Origin: Ifrita kowaldi
Lineage: Eukaryota; Chordata; Aves; Passeriformes; Cinclosomatidae
Direction of reading: 5' to 3'
Assembly (NCBI GenBank): GCA_013398055.1
Contig: VZRS01001745.1
Span: forward strand, 65,581-129,580
DNA: 64,000 nt
The notes below the pieces were generated by a model. That model made no database searches. It was not told the origin of the DNA and saw only the letters and a program-made list of their open reading frames with translations. The position numbers were made by a program, and so were the translations under genes. Shown one piece after another: positions 1-12,800 of the stretch; position 1 is the first letter of the stretch, and every line of letters begins with the position of its first letter.

Positions 1-3000
1 GCACACAGGCAAGTAGAGAGCTCAGTGCCATCACCAGCAACACAGGTCCTGGAGTTACGGGTCTCACCTGAAAGGATGTGACCTGAATTGCAGAATGCTG
101 GTTCTGTCTCATTTTATAGGGGTGGTGGTTTTTGAAAGAAATGGTTTAGTGAATTGCTGTGCAGTTAATTATACTGGATTGAAGGAAAAGCTCATTATCT
201 AGTTGAGGTGGGAGGAAGCTTGAAGTGCACTTTTATAGCAATAAGTATTAGGAAGCACTAGTAGAAACTCAACTCCCTTTAATTGAAGAGTAATCAAGCG
301 AGCTTTGACTTTTTCAAACAGCATTTACAGGAAAAGGGCTTTTTTACTGTATTTTATTTTATGAAAGTGGATGGTGTCTACTTCTAAGGCGTAGCAAAAT
401 TAAGAGGTAAGTGTGATGTAGCACAAAGTGAGCCCTGTTTAAATATTTCTGCTGGTTTTGGTAGCCAGACACTACCAGAACTGGTTGTAGAGGATTTAGG
501 AGTGGAAGAATACGGGAGCTATTGAGGAAAGTGTGGAAAGGTATTTTCAAGTTTTCTTGGTTATGTGAGGACAAACAGTTAATAGCAGATGCCCCTAATA
601 GCACAGGAGGCACAAAAAGAAAGATACAGGGATCCAACACATGACAGCTTGAGGATAAATGTTAAGAACTCCTAACAAAGAGATGTAAAGGAGGGGGATG
701 AGTTCAGATGGAAGCTAGTTTGCCAACTGCTGTGCTTTGATTGACTCTGTGCATGCTCCTAACCTGCAGTAAGTGTTAAAATAGCTCTTGGAAAGAAGTT
801 GTGAGTATGCAGATGCCGAGTTGCTGTAGGATAAATTAAGTAAATTACCACTGTAATTTCATATTTTATGTTATCTGGCTTTGTGGATATCCTTCTTTCT
901 CCCTTTTTAATTGTTCTGCTTGAGCAGGAGATCATAATCCTGCAGATTAAGATCCAAGTGGAGCATTTGAAGAAGGGAAGGTGCAAATGTATTTAGCAGA
1001 GAATGAGCACAATTCTGTAGTTTTGTTTTCACTCACCAAATCAGAATTACCTAAAAACAGAGCATTATAAATAAACATGAAATTAGTCATATAAATCCCT
1101 AAACTACCATTGTAACAGCTATCTGACCTTAATTCAGATGCTTTGTGCATAACTGTGACGGTTTTTATAAAGTGTTTTTCTCTGCAGGGTATTTGCCTCA
1201 TTTGGTGAGAAAGGGGTAATTTCAAGGTCTTGCAGAGAATAGACTTTTGCAGTTGCACACTCTCCTGCTTCTCTCCTCCCCTTGGATGTTACATCCCCCG
1301 GTTCAGAGGTGGTTCTTCATGTGTGCTTCTTTCTTGATACTACCCCTTCTTAAGTTTCACTTACTGCCCTTATTTCAGTTATTGTAGAAAGACATTTTTA
1401 TTTCCACTTGAACATTGCTGTTTTATGCATTTCTTCTCTTTAATGAAAAGAAACGAGTTGTATCATGTTACTAAAAAGAGATCTTTGATAAGTGCTCAGA
1501 TCAACTGGGGTGGATAAAGGAAGTGCAAGAGACTGAAGTTTATTCTTCCCTAGAGGAATGCTTAGCTTCTCTGACTCTTCTGGTATGCTATCAAAAAGTA
1601 AGGCTCCTTTATTTTTCTACTTTCATTGTCTTGCAGAACACAAACTAGAGAATCTTAATTGACAGATCCACTGTGGATGTATCATTTGTTCCAGGGGAGA
1701 TGCAGTGGGGTGAGATTAGAGGCAGTGTAGGACTGTCATTGCCTACCTAAACTTGGCTCAGTATAGCCCACAAAAGGTGGTTCATCTAGTAAACTTTTAA
1801 ACATGCATGAGCTTGAGTGAGTAATTAAGGAAGTGATTTCAGATATATATTTAAATAATGCTTTCAGAAGAATCATATGAAGCTTCGGTTAAGATCTGGG
1901 GAGAGGGGGCAGTTAAGGTGAAATTGTGTGAAGGGCTATTCCAGTCCTTGGGGAACATACAGGTTCCATGCCACGCATTTCCAAACTATTTCTCCCAGGG
2001 TGCATTTTATTAAAAGGTTCCAGGACTTTTGAACGGCAAGCTGGTATTATAATTTGTCACTGTGTAGACAAAAACCAAAATTACTCTCAGCGTTGTCAAC
2101 TCCTGTGTGGCAGGGGAAGGTGGGTGTGACAGTTCAAAAAGAAAATGATCATGCTCTCTTGGAGATCTATATCTAGTCATTAGTGTGATAGCGGATACCT
2201 TGTAGTTCTGCTAGATTTATTTGGAATTCTCATCTTTGTGTTTGGAATTGTATTGTGCAAGACTGATGAGATCAGGCTTTGGGAGTTAGAACTGCTGTAG
2301 CCTTTGCTTGCTCTGCCCTTCCTATCCTTCCGGTTTTTATTCACCAAATGTATACAAATGTGAACACAAATACTGTCTTCATCTCAAATGTCTCCATCGG
2401 AGGAAAAAGAGTTCCTTTCTCATGTCCCATACTTGGCATATGGTAGCATTTGTCTAGTTCTGTTAAGGACTGCAGAAGACTTGTTCTAGAGTATGACAAT
2501 AAACTTCTCATAGCTTAAAATAAACAGAATTAAATGAGAGTCAGGGTTAACTAGGATTTCAGCAACAGTACTCCAAGAGAGAAGCTCTTTAATTCTTCTT
2601 CAGTGATCCACCAAATGTTTGCTTTTGGCCATCAGGAGCTGACAAAATTCGTACAGTGGTCTCTACAAATTCCTGTACTTGAGTTTAATTGTCCCAAGTG
2701 CAAATGATCACACCACGTAGCAAAGCTTAAGCAGCACAGTCAGAATCTGATTGTGTGAGGTCTGCATCCCCTTTTACACTTACTTGTACACCAGCAGCTT
2801 AAATCTGGATCCTCTGGCTGGCCTCAGGGCCCTGCCTAATTCAGGCTTGCTATTTCTGTGTGGAATAGAAATAGATGCACTCAAAGGTAAAGCTGCCTGC
2901 TGCCCTTCAGGGCAGAATTTGGTTTGGAAGCAGTATTTGGCTTTTGCTTTGAACCTGTGACAGTATTGAAGACAGTCCGTAGTTGCAAGCTGCAAGCCCA

Positions 3001-6000
3001 GATACTTTGTAAAAACAGCTGAGAGAAAAGGAAATAGTAGTTACGGCTGCTGTATAAGAAGAAAGGAAATGGGAGCCTCCCTTAAGTGCAGCCACTAAGA
3101 AGGGTAGTTAAAAATAGCTGCTTTTCCCCTCTAAACAATTGCCTAAGTTGCCATAAATCTTGTTTTTTGACGTGGAGACAAGTCTCATTCCCTGATCATT
3201 CTGTTCTGAAACACCCATTGTGTTTTGAGAACTTGCTCTGCGCACATTGATTATTGCAGTACAGATGTTTAAAGGAAAAAAACAATCATTGAGGTCTAAC
3301 TGTGATTGTAATGAGCAAAAGCATAACAGTACTTAAAAAATACGTAGACAATGGATGGGAGGAGGACCACAGTGAGATGAAGTATATTGCTGTTGCTTAG
3401 TGTGCCACCAGCAAAGAGGAACAAATACCTGGTTTGCTGCCTCTGAGGGCATTGTCATCCACCTCACCATCCTTTCATAACGATCCCAAAGTGATGGGTT
3501 TTTTGAGATATCTCATAGTAGAAAGCTGATTGTGATAGCTTTGTACTAAGTAAAGCTGCTCTCACAGAGAATAATTATGAAAAGTGGCAGCTTTATTGCA
3601 AAACATACAACTATTAGAGACACCAATTTTAAAAGGAAATTTTGGTTTTGGAAGGTTTGGAAATGCATTTATTACTTTGTCACCAATGTTAACTGCTCTG
3701 TTTCAGTTCTATACAAAAAGTGCAAAAGAGAAAACGCTGTCTTTTCAAATATGTTTTGGAGTGTTTTACATTGCATCTTACCCTATTGCTGTTTGAATTC
3801 TGATTAGTTAAACTGATTTTATTATAGTCATTCCTGACCATTACATTTCTTCAACTTGTTGTGCTAAGCAGGCCACAGATTCCAAATATCTGTTGTTTTG
3901 TATCATCCACTCATGCTCTGTCTTTTTGATAGAGCTGCTTCTGAGATGCTTAATAAAACAGCTAAGAAAGCCAAACAGATGACTAAAGAGGTAGTGTGTA
4001 CAATTGCCCAACTACTTAAATATATTTTAATGATTCAGCAAAAAGTGTTTATTTGGTAGATGCATGGTGGATGTTCCTTATTTTAGATGAAAGTGAATTT
4101 CTAATCTTAAGCTGCATCTAAATTAGCAGTTCCAAGTGTCTGTACTCCGACATGCTTTCACTGCTTTTCTTAGAAGCAACAGGAACTAGAATGTTCCCTA
4201 TGTAACTTATTTTCTTCCTTTCCTTTTGACAGTGAGTATACTTGGGTTTTATATTGCAAGAAAAAACAAATTGTAGAGACATGAGCACATTGCTAGAATT
4301 TCATTACTTTTATTTCCTTTTTTTCATATTTGTGTATTTCTTTGGGGTTTTTTCACTTTTTTATCTGTCTTCTGCACAGTGTTCTTCAAGTGCCTGTTCT
4401 GCCTGTGTAGAGAGAGAAGAGGTAATTTGAGCCTTAGCATTATCCAGTTACGTTGCTGGAATGCTTTGGTGTCTAATACTAGTACATGCAGAATTATTCC
4501 GAGTCCAGCTTTCTCTGTAGATACCAAGAAACTCTTAGATCCAAAGGACATTTAAATGAACATATGAAACCCTAAGAGCGTTTTCTTTTAACCTTCTCTG
4601 AAGCTATCAATTTTTCACCTCTCAAGTAGTAAGTTTAGTGTGAGGGGGTCCAGTGGGCTACTGTCTGAGAATCAATAAAAGCAGATTGTGTGGATTTACT
4701 CAGATACTGCCAACTTCTCAGTGCAGTTTGATGAATTTTAAGATAGACATACTGTGGTGAAAATTTAATGTAGTCGTGGCTATTTTTTTGTTGTAATCAT
4801 CTGATTTCGAGTCCTTTCCTATTCATAACAGCCATTATTTTTGCTAATGGTGAGCTTTGTAATTTTTCTGAAGGCTTTTTGTGTGTGAGAGAGAGCAAGC
4901 TCAGGATGATTTTGGTCTTAATTAAAGTTACTGACTTTAGAATTAGGAGACAACATTTTAAGTCATCTTTGGACAATTGGAACTTTAAGCATCCAAATTG
5001 GATGGACGATGTAGTGGTATTAGATTCTCAAATTAAAATGCTCTAGTTGCCAAACCTTACGTTATGGCCATATGAAAACCATTATGAAAGTGGACATGAA
5101 CATTGAGCTATAGTTTCTTGACTGGGGGAGTAACATTCTAAGTAGGGACAAATTTCAAACTGTATTAATGAAAAAGTACAGTAGAATTAAAAGTATCGCA
5201 ATGTCTTCTGGCATACAGATGAATGTAGGGTAGAGTATTGGTTAACAGATGAAAAGATAAGACATCTCTAGCAGAGAAAGTTATTTCAATGATTTACTGC
5301 TTGGAAGTACATGAAAATTTAGTGAGGTGCAAGAATGCTGATAACATAATTGGAGATTAACTTTCTCCTGTCTTGATTTTCCTCTGTGACTGAATGGCTG
5401 AAGCACCAGGTGGGCATGAGGCTAGTGTAAAGAATGAATCCTCTTCACAGGGGCCATGGAATAAAGATCTGTTAAAGCATGTGGAGAAGAAAACATATTT
5501 GAGTTAATCACCAGAAAAGATTGGACAGAGAGGAATTGTTCTTTGCTTGAAGTCTTTGTAGATTTCTTAGTAAATAACGTAAGGGGTAGATTTTTGATGA
5601 TGACACTTGCACACAGTTTGTGCATAATTACCTGTCTCTGTCATAGTATGAACATGTTCCTTCTTTCAGGTCTGTAGTATGTAGTCTTGTTGGTACTAAA
5701 CAGGAATCTGCAGCGAACCAATTAAAAATACGTGATATCGTACCATTTTTATTTGTTGATGTAATTCTCTAAATACTACGGAATACAAATATGCAGTCTT
5801 GTATCCAGATACCCTGGTGAGAGCTTTCTTCTGTACGGTTATGGAAGAAATTAGTTTAAAAAGAGGAAAAAAAAAAAGAGCCACAAACTCAAAGCTTCAT
5901 ATAGTGAAAACAATATGTTATTAAAAAGATCTCTTGTTGTATGCTTTGAACTGAGCGGTTTATTTCCTACTGTTTGCTACAATAATATTTTTCTCCTAAA

Positions 6001-9000
6001 CACAACATTTTGACCAGAATCACAGAATAAATGCCTGGGACCTAGAGGGTGAGCAGGGGAAGGGGAAGAATAAAAAGCTGCTTCTACAAAGCAGAGTTGC
6101 TCTTTATTGAAGACCACAAGCATTTCCATTCTTTCTTTTCTCTGTTTCAGCTGCATCTTCTCCCTGGCTTTTGGTCTTTTCATTTGGTTTTGACCTCCTT
6201 TGTTTGTATCTGCTTTCTGAGCGGTGGCACCACTGCTGCTTTCTCCACTGACCTGTGTTCTGCCTTTTCACTGTTTTTCACATACCACCTTTCTTAATAT
6301 TTTTGGGGTTTTTTTTCTATTTTGTGTGTTTCCCTGGCAAGAGCAAGGAGATTAGAAGACAGAGTCATGCTTTTAGTTCCAGCTTTACCAGAGTAGCTGC
6401 TTGGCTGCTGGATGAGGAGCTGAAGTTCACCTCAGCTTATTTGTAAAGCAGCAGATATTTACCCGCCTATGGAAGCAGCGTGTGCAACAATCCCATGTCC
6501 TGGGGAGACTGCAGAGCATGTCCAGTGCTGCTGGTCTGTGAAAAATTGAGTTTCCAAACTAACAACCTCTTCTGAAGTTTTTCAGAGGCCTATAATTTTG
6601 GTACTTTGTCAAGAAAATGAGCAATCCTCTCTCTGTTCCCCTTCCACTTCCCCACAAGAAAAAAAAAAGCTCTCCGCAAACCAACCAGGAGCCACACCCT
6701 TGGTATGAGGCAGCCCGTCTGCCACAGCTTAAATTCAGCTTCTTCCACTTTTAGAATTTGTCAACAGAATACTTTAAAAAAGTATTTTAGTATGGACTTC
6801 GCAACCTATTTTTTCTAGTCTTCCTCTCAGGCATGACAACATCGTTTTAACAGAGTCTCTTTTTAACTTCTAAGTAAAAAAGTAGAAAAACGCTTGCTGT
6901 ATGAAATCTGTGACCTCACTTATAGTTTGGCAAATGTCTTAAGCAACTGAAAATGGAGTTCTTCTAAGGTGTGTCAGATCCTTAATTACAGGCAGAGTTC
7001 CAGGCTGGGTTATAATAAATGTAATTATTCCCTCCCCTGTCAATTTAAATTAAAAGTAAGTAAATATAAATAATGTCAACCCAACTGTCCCTTAATGCTG
7101 TCCTCAATTGGCTAACATTGAAAAGGTGGCTAAGAGTGCAATTAGTTTTTAGAAGATGTCCTAAAACTTGAATTTCAGGTTATGTATATGGTCATACTGA
7201 GGTGAAATAATGTGAAGATAAACTGGAACAGGAGTACTTGTGGTCAGTTTAACAAAACCAAATCATGATAAAAAGCCAATGACAAAACAGACCTAGTGTG
7301 TTAATGCAAATATTTTTAACCTATTTCACCTGAATTACCATTATGTCTTCCATTGTTTTGCAATTTTGATGAAAACTTCCCTTCTGCTTGAATTTGTCTT
7401 GTAACATTATTAACAATTTTTTTAAAAAATTAATGCAGTACTCAGTAATTTCATGGAGTTTGCATGGAGAAATCTGTAACTGCTGGCAAAATTTTTTGAA
7501 GAAGATAGGCAAGCACTCCATTATCCAATGATGGAGAATTGACATCACTGCTATTCTGCAGCTTGTCCCCACTCCTGGTGCTTCTCAAACAAGCTACCAT
7601 CTGTGGAGGACAGTATTCTAGTGACTGCTCAAGCTTGTTTTCTTCTCTGTGAGCAGAAGAATGTGTTTTCAGGTGAGTGTTTTTAATGGATCTATTCGCA
7701 AGAGCATAAAACTCCTCAGAGCTGCCCATGCTCCGATTTTTACAATCAGGCTTTCGAATAACAAAAGCTTATATCCCAAGGGAGAGAAATTTTTGTGTTC
7801 TGTGTCTAGAACAGTCGCAGTAGCATAAACTCTGTGTCTGACAACTAGTTTTACATGTGAAACATTGTTTTAAAGGCCTTTACAGAAGAAGTAAATGTTT
7901 GTCATGGTCCCTCTTGTGAAGAAAGACAGTGTTGTAATGGCTGCGCAGGTGAAGGTGTACAGCTGGCTGCTGTGCATGAGGCACCTTATTACACCTTCCA
8001 TATTTTTGAGAGCCTGTATGAGCCAGTGTAGTATTCTAATGGAGCCAGCAAGAGGTTTGATGTTTCTTAATCGGCTCAGGACTGTTTTCTGTGGCCAGGA
8101 GATGTGTCGAATCTTTAAAGGAATATGAGATACTGTCTGAAGGGTATAGCGGGGATCAGTGTAGAGTACCCCCTCCTTTTGTGTACTTCAGGTGAAGCTG
8201 TGCTGAAGTAGTTATCCTTCTTGGAGGGAATTTTCATCCCCATCTTGATGAAACATATTTGGTGCTTCCTGCAGCAAGGATAGACCTGCTCCAGGTCTGC
8301 CAGGCATTGGAGATGATAGGACACTGGCTGTTGGGGGGGATTCTGGTAAGTGCATGTTTTGACACTCATGTTTTAAATTCCCCAGTGCTGCAGTTCCAGT
8401 CACTGCTTATGATGAAATCATGTAACCAGTAAATTATTTACAGAGGCAGGGCTGCATTGGCAGAGGTGCCCTCATTGTGAAGTGAAAGCTCCCTAAAGCA
8501 ATGAAACAATAGAGAGTAGAATTGGAGCAGAATTTAAATGCAGTAAAGATTTTGTGGCAGCCAGTCAGAAGGTCAGATCGGGTTTTCTGAAATACTGGCT
8601 GGGTTTGTCTCTGTAATCTGGTACTACAGCCCTGGAAGTTGGTAGAACTTTCTGGTTTTGTTTATAAGGTGACTAAAATGTGTGTTTGTCATAGCATCTT
8701 CTGATAAGCTACTATGGCTTTGCTTATCAAGAACTTGTAAGGTATTCACAGATCCTCTTCTCAGGTATTATTAGCACGGCTGGGGAGACAAGGTCACTTC
8801 AGTTCAAGCTTGTTTAGAAGAGTATGCTGACCACTCTTGATATGGCTGAAATTGTATATTTAAAACAACAGCAACAAAATTACACTTCCTTCTCTCTACT
8901 TCCAAACTTACTCCCACCCTCCACATCCCAGGCAAAAACCTGACTGAGAACAGACTTGTTAAGCAGATGGTAAACTCCTGTTGTGACCATTCAGCATGGA

Positions 9001-12000
9001 CTACAGAGGCCTCCCAGGTCCATAGCCTCGTCTGAACAGAACGTGGGACAGAGTAAGCTGGCTGTCTTGGATGGGCATAAGGGAGGAATTCAGCAGAAAT
9101 AAGCAGCTGGATTTTAAGGGAAATTTAGGAACACCCTACATTTCAGTATCTCATGGATTCTTGCTGCTTTCAAATATTGTTGCCATGAACTTGTATTTAT
9201 TATCTAGTACTATGATTACAGGCTTTAGTTTATGTCAGCACATCTTTAAAAGCAGTCTGTGGGAGTGTTTAGGTGTGTATTTGATGTTAACTCCAGGATC
9301 GAATATTAACCAACATTACAATATTTACTACTATAACTTACTTGCCTAATTTTACAGGGTTTACAGTGACTATGGGTATGATAAATTTTCAAAAGTTGTG
9401 TGGAACTGAGAAAAATGAGTTTTGAAGGTAGATTTCCCCCCATACACACCCCCAATGGCCACTAAAGCTTGTAGACAAATTCTCTGAACCTTTCTAAGTA
9501 TTGTTTGTAAACAGTAGTAGATATCTTGCCTTGTTTTTCTAATTCTTAACTATTCCCTGTGATTTATGGTATCATTAGAAGCAAGCCATTATCCCACAGG
9601 AAACGGTTTTAGAGCTGATATATGCCACTGTAAGAAATAAGGTTTTTTTTTATTGGACACATCATGGTTCCTGTTTAAGGTAAGGCTAGATAGTCAGTTT
9701 TTGAAGAATTCTGAGTAACTTCCCCTTTCATGAATGAATGATCTATCTGTTCTTCTTAACAGCTGCCACTGAGCAGTGTTCTTGAATATACACAGAAATA
9801 GTGTTCCATAGCTAGACAATATCTCAAATCCTTTCAGCTGCAGATAGCCATATGGTGGGACAGACTCTGCATTTCAGTCGTTTGGAAATGTTGGAGCAGG
9901 TAGGACAAAGTGAAAACTTTGGGATTGGTGTGTAAGCTAGGCAGCTGGGAGCTAAAGGGTAATATTCACTTGTCATTAATTTGATGCAGAATGGTGCTTA
10001 CCAAGGTTGATGCATCTGGATTTGGAAATGGTGCTACAGTGTCACCATTCATATAATTTTTGGTTTAGTGAGAAGTTGGTTACCTTGAAAATAAGTAACC
10101 CATGAGATAATACGTTATTCGATTCTAAAATGTCTAATATAAAAGTCAGGCTGCACTTCTTTTATATAGATAGTTTTACCAAGAAATACATTCCTCTCTG
10201 CCTTATCCCTTCTCCCACCACCCTTCCTTTTTTTTCTTCTTCATTTCAGGGCAAACAGAAGTAATTTCTCTGTGGAGATGGTATTTAATGTGTTTTTAAA
10301 GATGATGTATACATTTGTAACTCTGAATAACGAATTTGAGGTTTGCACAGCATTGCTTTTTAAGATGTGTCTCCAATTAACAGTAGGTGAGGTTTGGTGA
10401 GTGAGTGCCCTTTGAGGTAGGGAGAGGCAGAGGGGTACTTGGAGTTCTTTGCTTACTTGTGTCCCATATGTCTCATTCTGGCAAGGGCCTTCTGGAGCCA
10501 GGCAGGAGACTGCAGCTCCTGGAGCTGATGATTTAGTCATCCTTCTACAGCAGCAATCCATTAGGAAATCTCTCACAGCTTCTCTCCTGCTCCTAGCTAT
10601 GTAGTCCTTCCTGTCCCTTCTACTCATCTGGAACCCCTCATTAAGCAGCTTTAAGTCTCTAACTGGCAGAAATTTAAGCAGTGTTTTTGTGGGGCTACTG
10701 ACCTAGTTTTCTGCCAGGCTAGTGAGTTACAGCAGCTGGTGGTGCTCCTGCTGTGGGTCAGCTCCAACACTTGTTAAATGGTGGGAGTGTGCAGTGCTTT
10801 TGTACCCTGCTTTGAAATTTTGAATGTTTCTGGCAATTATTCTGAGAAAGAAATTTAGCTCTGCCTGCTCACTGTATTTATTCAGGAATTTAGGGCTGTT
10901 AGATGGTGAAACACGATCTGTATATGTACTTAGATTCTGTGAGTGGCTGGGTTTCTTAATAACACACATCTATATCCTATTGTAAATGTAAATTTGAAGA
11001 GCCTGTGGCACTTCCCTCTGGCGCAGAATGGTCTGTATTTCTTCTTCTGTGTTACTGGAGCAAAGTTTCATAGCTAGCTAGCTAAACTTACCCTTTAAAC
11101 ATGTATCAGACTGATAACGTAATTCATGTCTGTTGGTGAAGCATGACTCTTCTGCTTAGGAGATGAATGATTTGTAACAACGTCAAATATTATGATGTTA
11201 CAACAACACTTCAAAATGTGAAATTTGCCATGGAATTTTGTAGAATAATACAGTATTTATGTGCTGTACAAAATGGTTTACAAGGTGTAAGCAATTAAAA
11301 GAAATGCTTCATTATGCAAGATCCAAATGATTAACTAGTTAAGTTCATAAGATACAAATTTTTAAGACTTGAAGGAAAAAGTGCATCCATTGCTGTGTAT
11401 TTTTCTTCTAACAGCAAATCTTTGAATTTCTTTCACCTACAGATAGATTCACCTGCCTTCCAAGCTGAAATACTTGCCTGCTTATCTTTCCTTATATTAG
11501 TAACCATTTACATTAAGGAGATTGAAAAGATGTTCTGAGTAATCAGACACCTTTTTATCTTTCATTATTGTCAAAGTTCATTCTCATAAAACTAATTTAA
11601 GGTCATTTTTGTTGTGATACAGTGCAGTTATCTTGCTTGGCTAATCTGTCTTTATACACCATCTCTCTTTGAAACACTCCCTTTTCCCAGTGCCTTTACC
11701 TTGTCCTAGAGGAAGACCTGAGATGTTTGCATTGGACAAGTAGTCTTGAATTTCGTGAATACCTGTGTGTAAGGAAAGGCAAGTCTGATGATTTGCAACA
11801 CTTGAAATACCAAAGTCCACTGGTATTTGTCCAGGAGTGAAGTTACTCAGGGTCAGCACAAAGAAGGAAGTAGCAGATTTACTGCTCAGAGATGGTTCGG
11901 AAATGTCTGTGTGGAGTAATTACTCACAGGAAGTGGTACGGGAATAGGAAGTCTGAAAAGGCCAAAATTGGCAAGTTATAAAATTTGGGGAGAATCCAGG

Positions 12001-12800
12001 CACCTGTGACTAGGAGGCTCATAGCTGATTTTTTTCTTCAACTTGAGTTATGGTTGCCCAACAATCTGCTTTTGATTTTGGGTATTTTGATGTGGATTTG
12101 TTTCTTTTTATTTAAAAACAATTGTTTTTAAATATATAATTATGGTAAATTTTTAAACTTTTTGCTTGGCTTCTAGGCGTCTCTAGAGGCTTGTTTGGAG
12201 ATGAGCATGAAATGGTTTTCAGGAAGGAAATGGCATTGTTAGTAAATAATCCAATTAAATTTTAATGCAGAGAATGTATGGGTATCTGATTTCTCTGGGA
12301 CAGAGAAATCGATCATTTGTAGTTACTGAAATAATGAATATTTTCTCTGTAGTTTATTTAAAGGGATCTTCAGAGAACCTCTTTGCATATTCTATCAAAA
12401 TATATGCAGATTGGCTACCCAGAAGTCCATTCACTGAGCTATCAAAAATGTATTAAAGCACTTCAAAAAAACTGAACCAAGCAATCCTGAAGTGTTATTA
12501 GTAACAGATTCTTTGCATTTCTCATTTCTTTACAAAGAAATTTGAAATTTCTTCATCGACTGGTAGATGTACTTGGTAATAGGTTGCTGTGAAATAGATG
12601 GTGTTACATTTTAGCTCCACAGAGGTGAAAGAATGAAGTGCAGTGGCATTTAGACTGCAGAGGTTTAGTATTTTACTGTTCTTTGTACAATTCTATACTG
12701 TTAATTACTCAGTGCAGGCTGAGGTTGCAGCTTAAACTTCTGTAAAATTCCCATAAAGGCACTGTGACAAGTCAATGATTTAAAATATAATTTCCCCATG
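1..12800 (+). other. Probable BMPR2 intron 1, distal part; no gene seen
   Basis: This is AT-rich unique-looking sequence with scattered homopolymer runs (for example A-runs near 5868 and 6660). Open frames here reach only 128 codons and show no recognisable domain or codon pattern. No clear interspersed repeat could be assigned. It is taken as intron because the next coding feature downstream is exon 2 of a gene known for a very long first intron, and no exon 1 is seen. It could in principle include sequence upstream of the gene. Confidence 0.55.
11172..11203. repeat. Short inverted repeat (8-bp arms)
   Basis: TTGTAACA at 11172-11179 is the exact reverse complement of TGTTACAA at 11196-11203, separated by 16 bases. 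Short palindromes of this size are frequent in AT-rich DNA, so no function is proposed. Confidence 0.35.

Noticed and set aside
6018..6040. agaatcacagaat, resembling the reverse-complemented CR1 end
   Set aside because: The following bases do not continue into the CR1 pattern.
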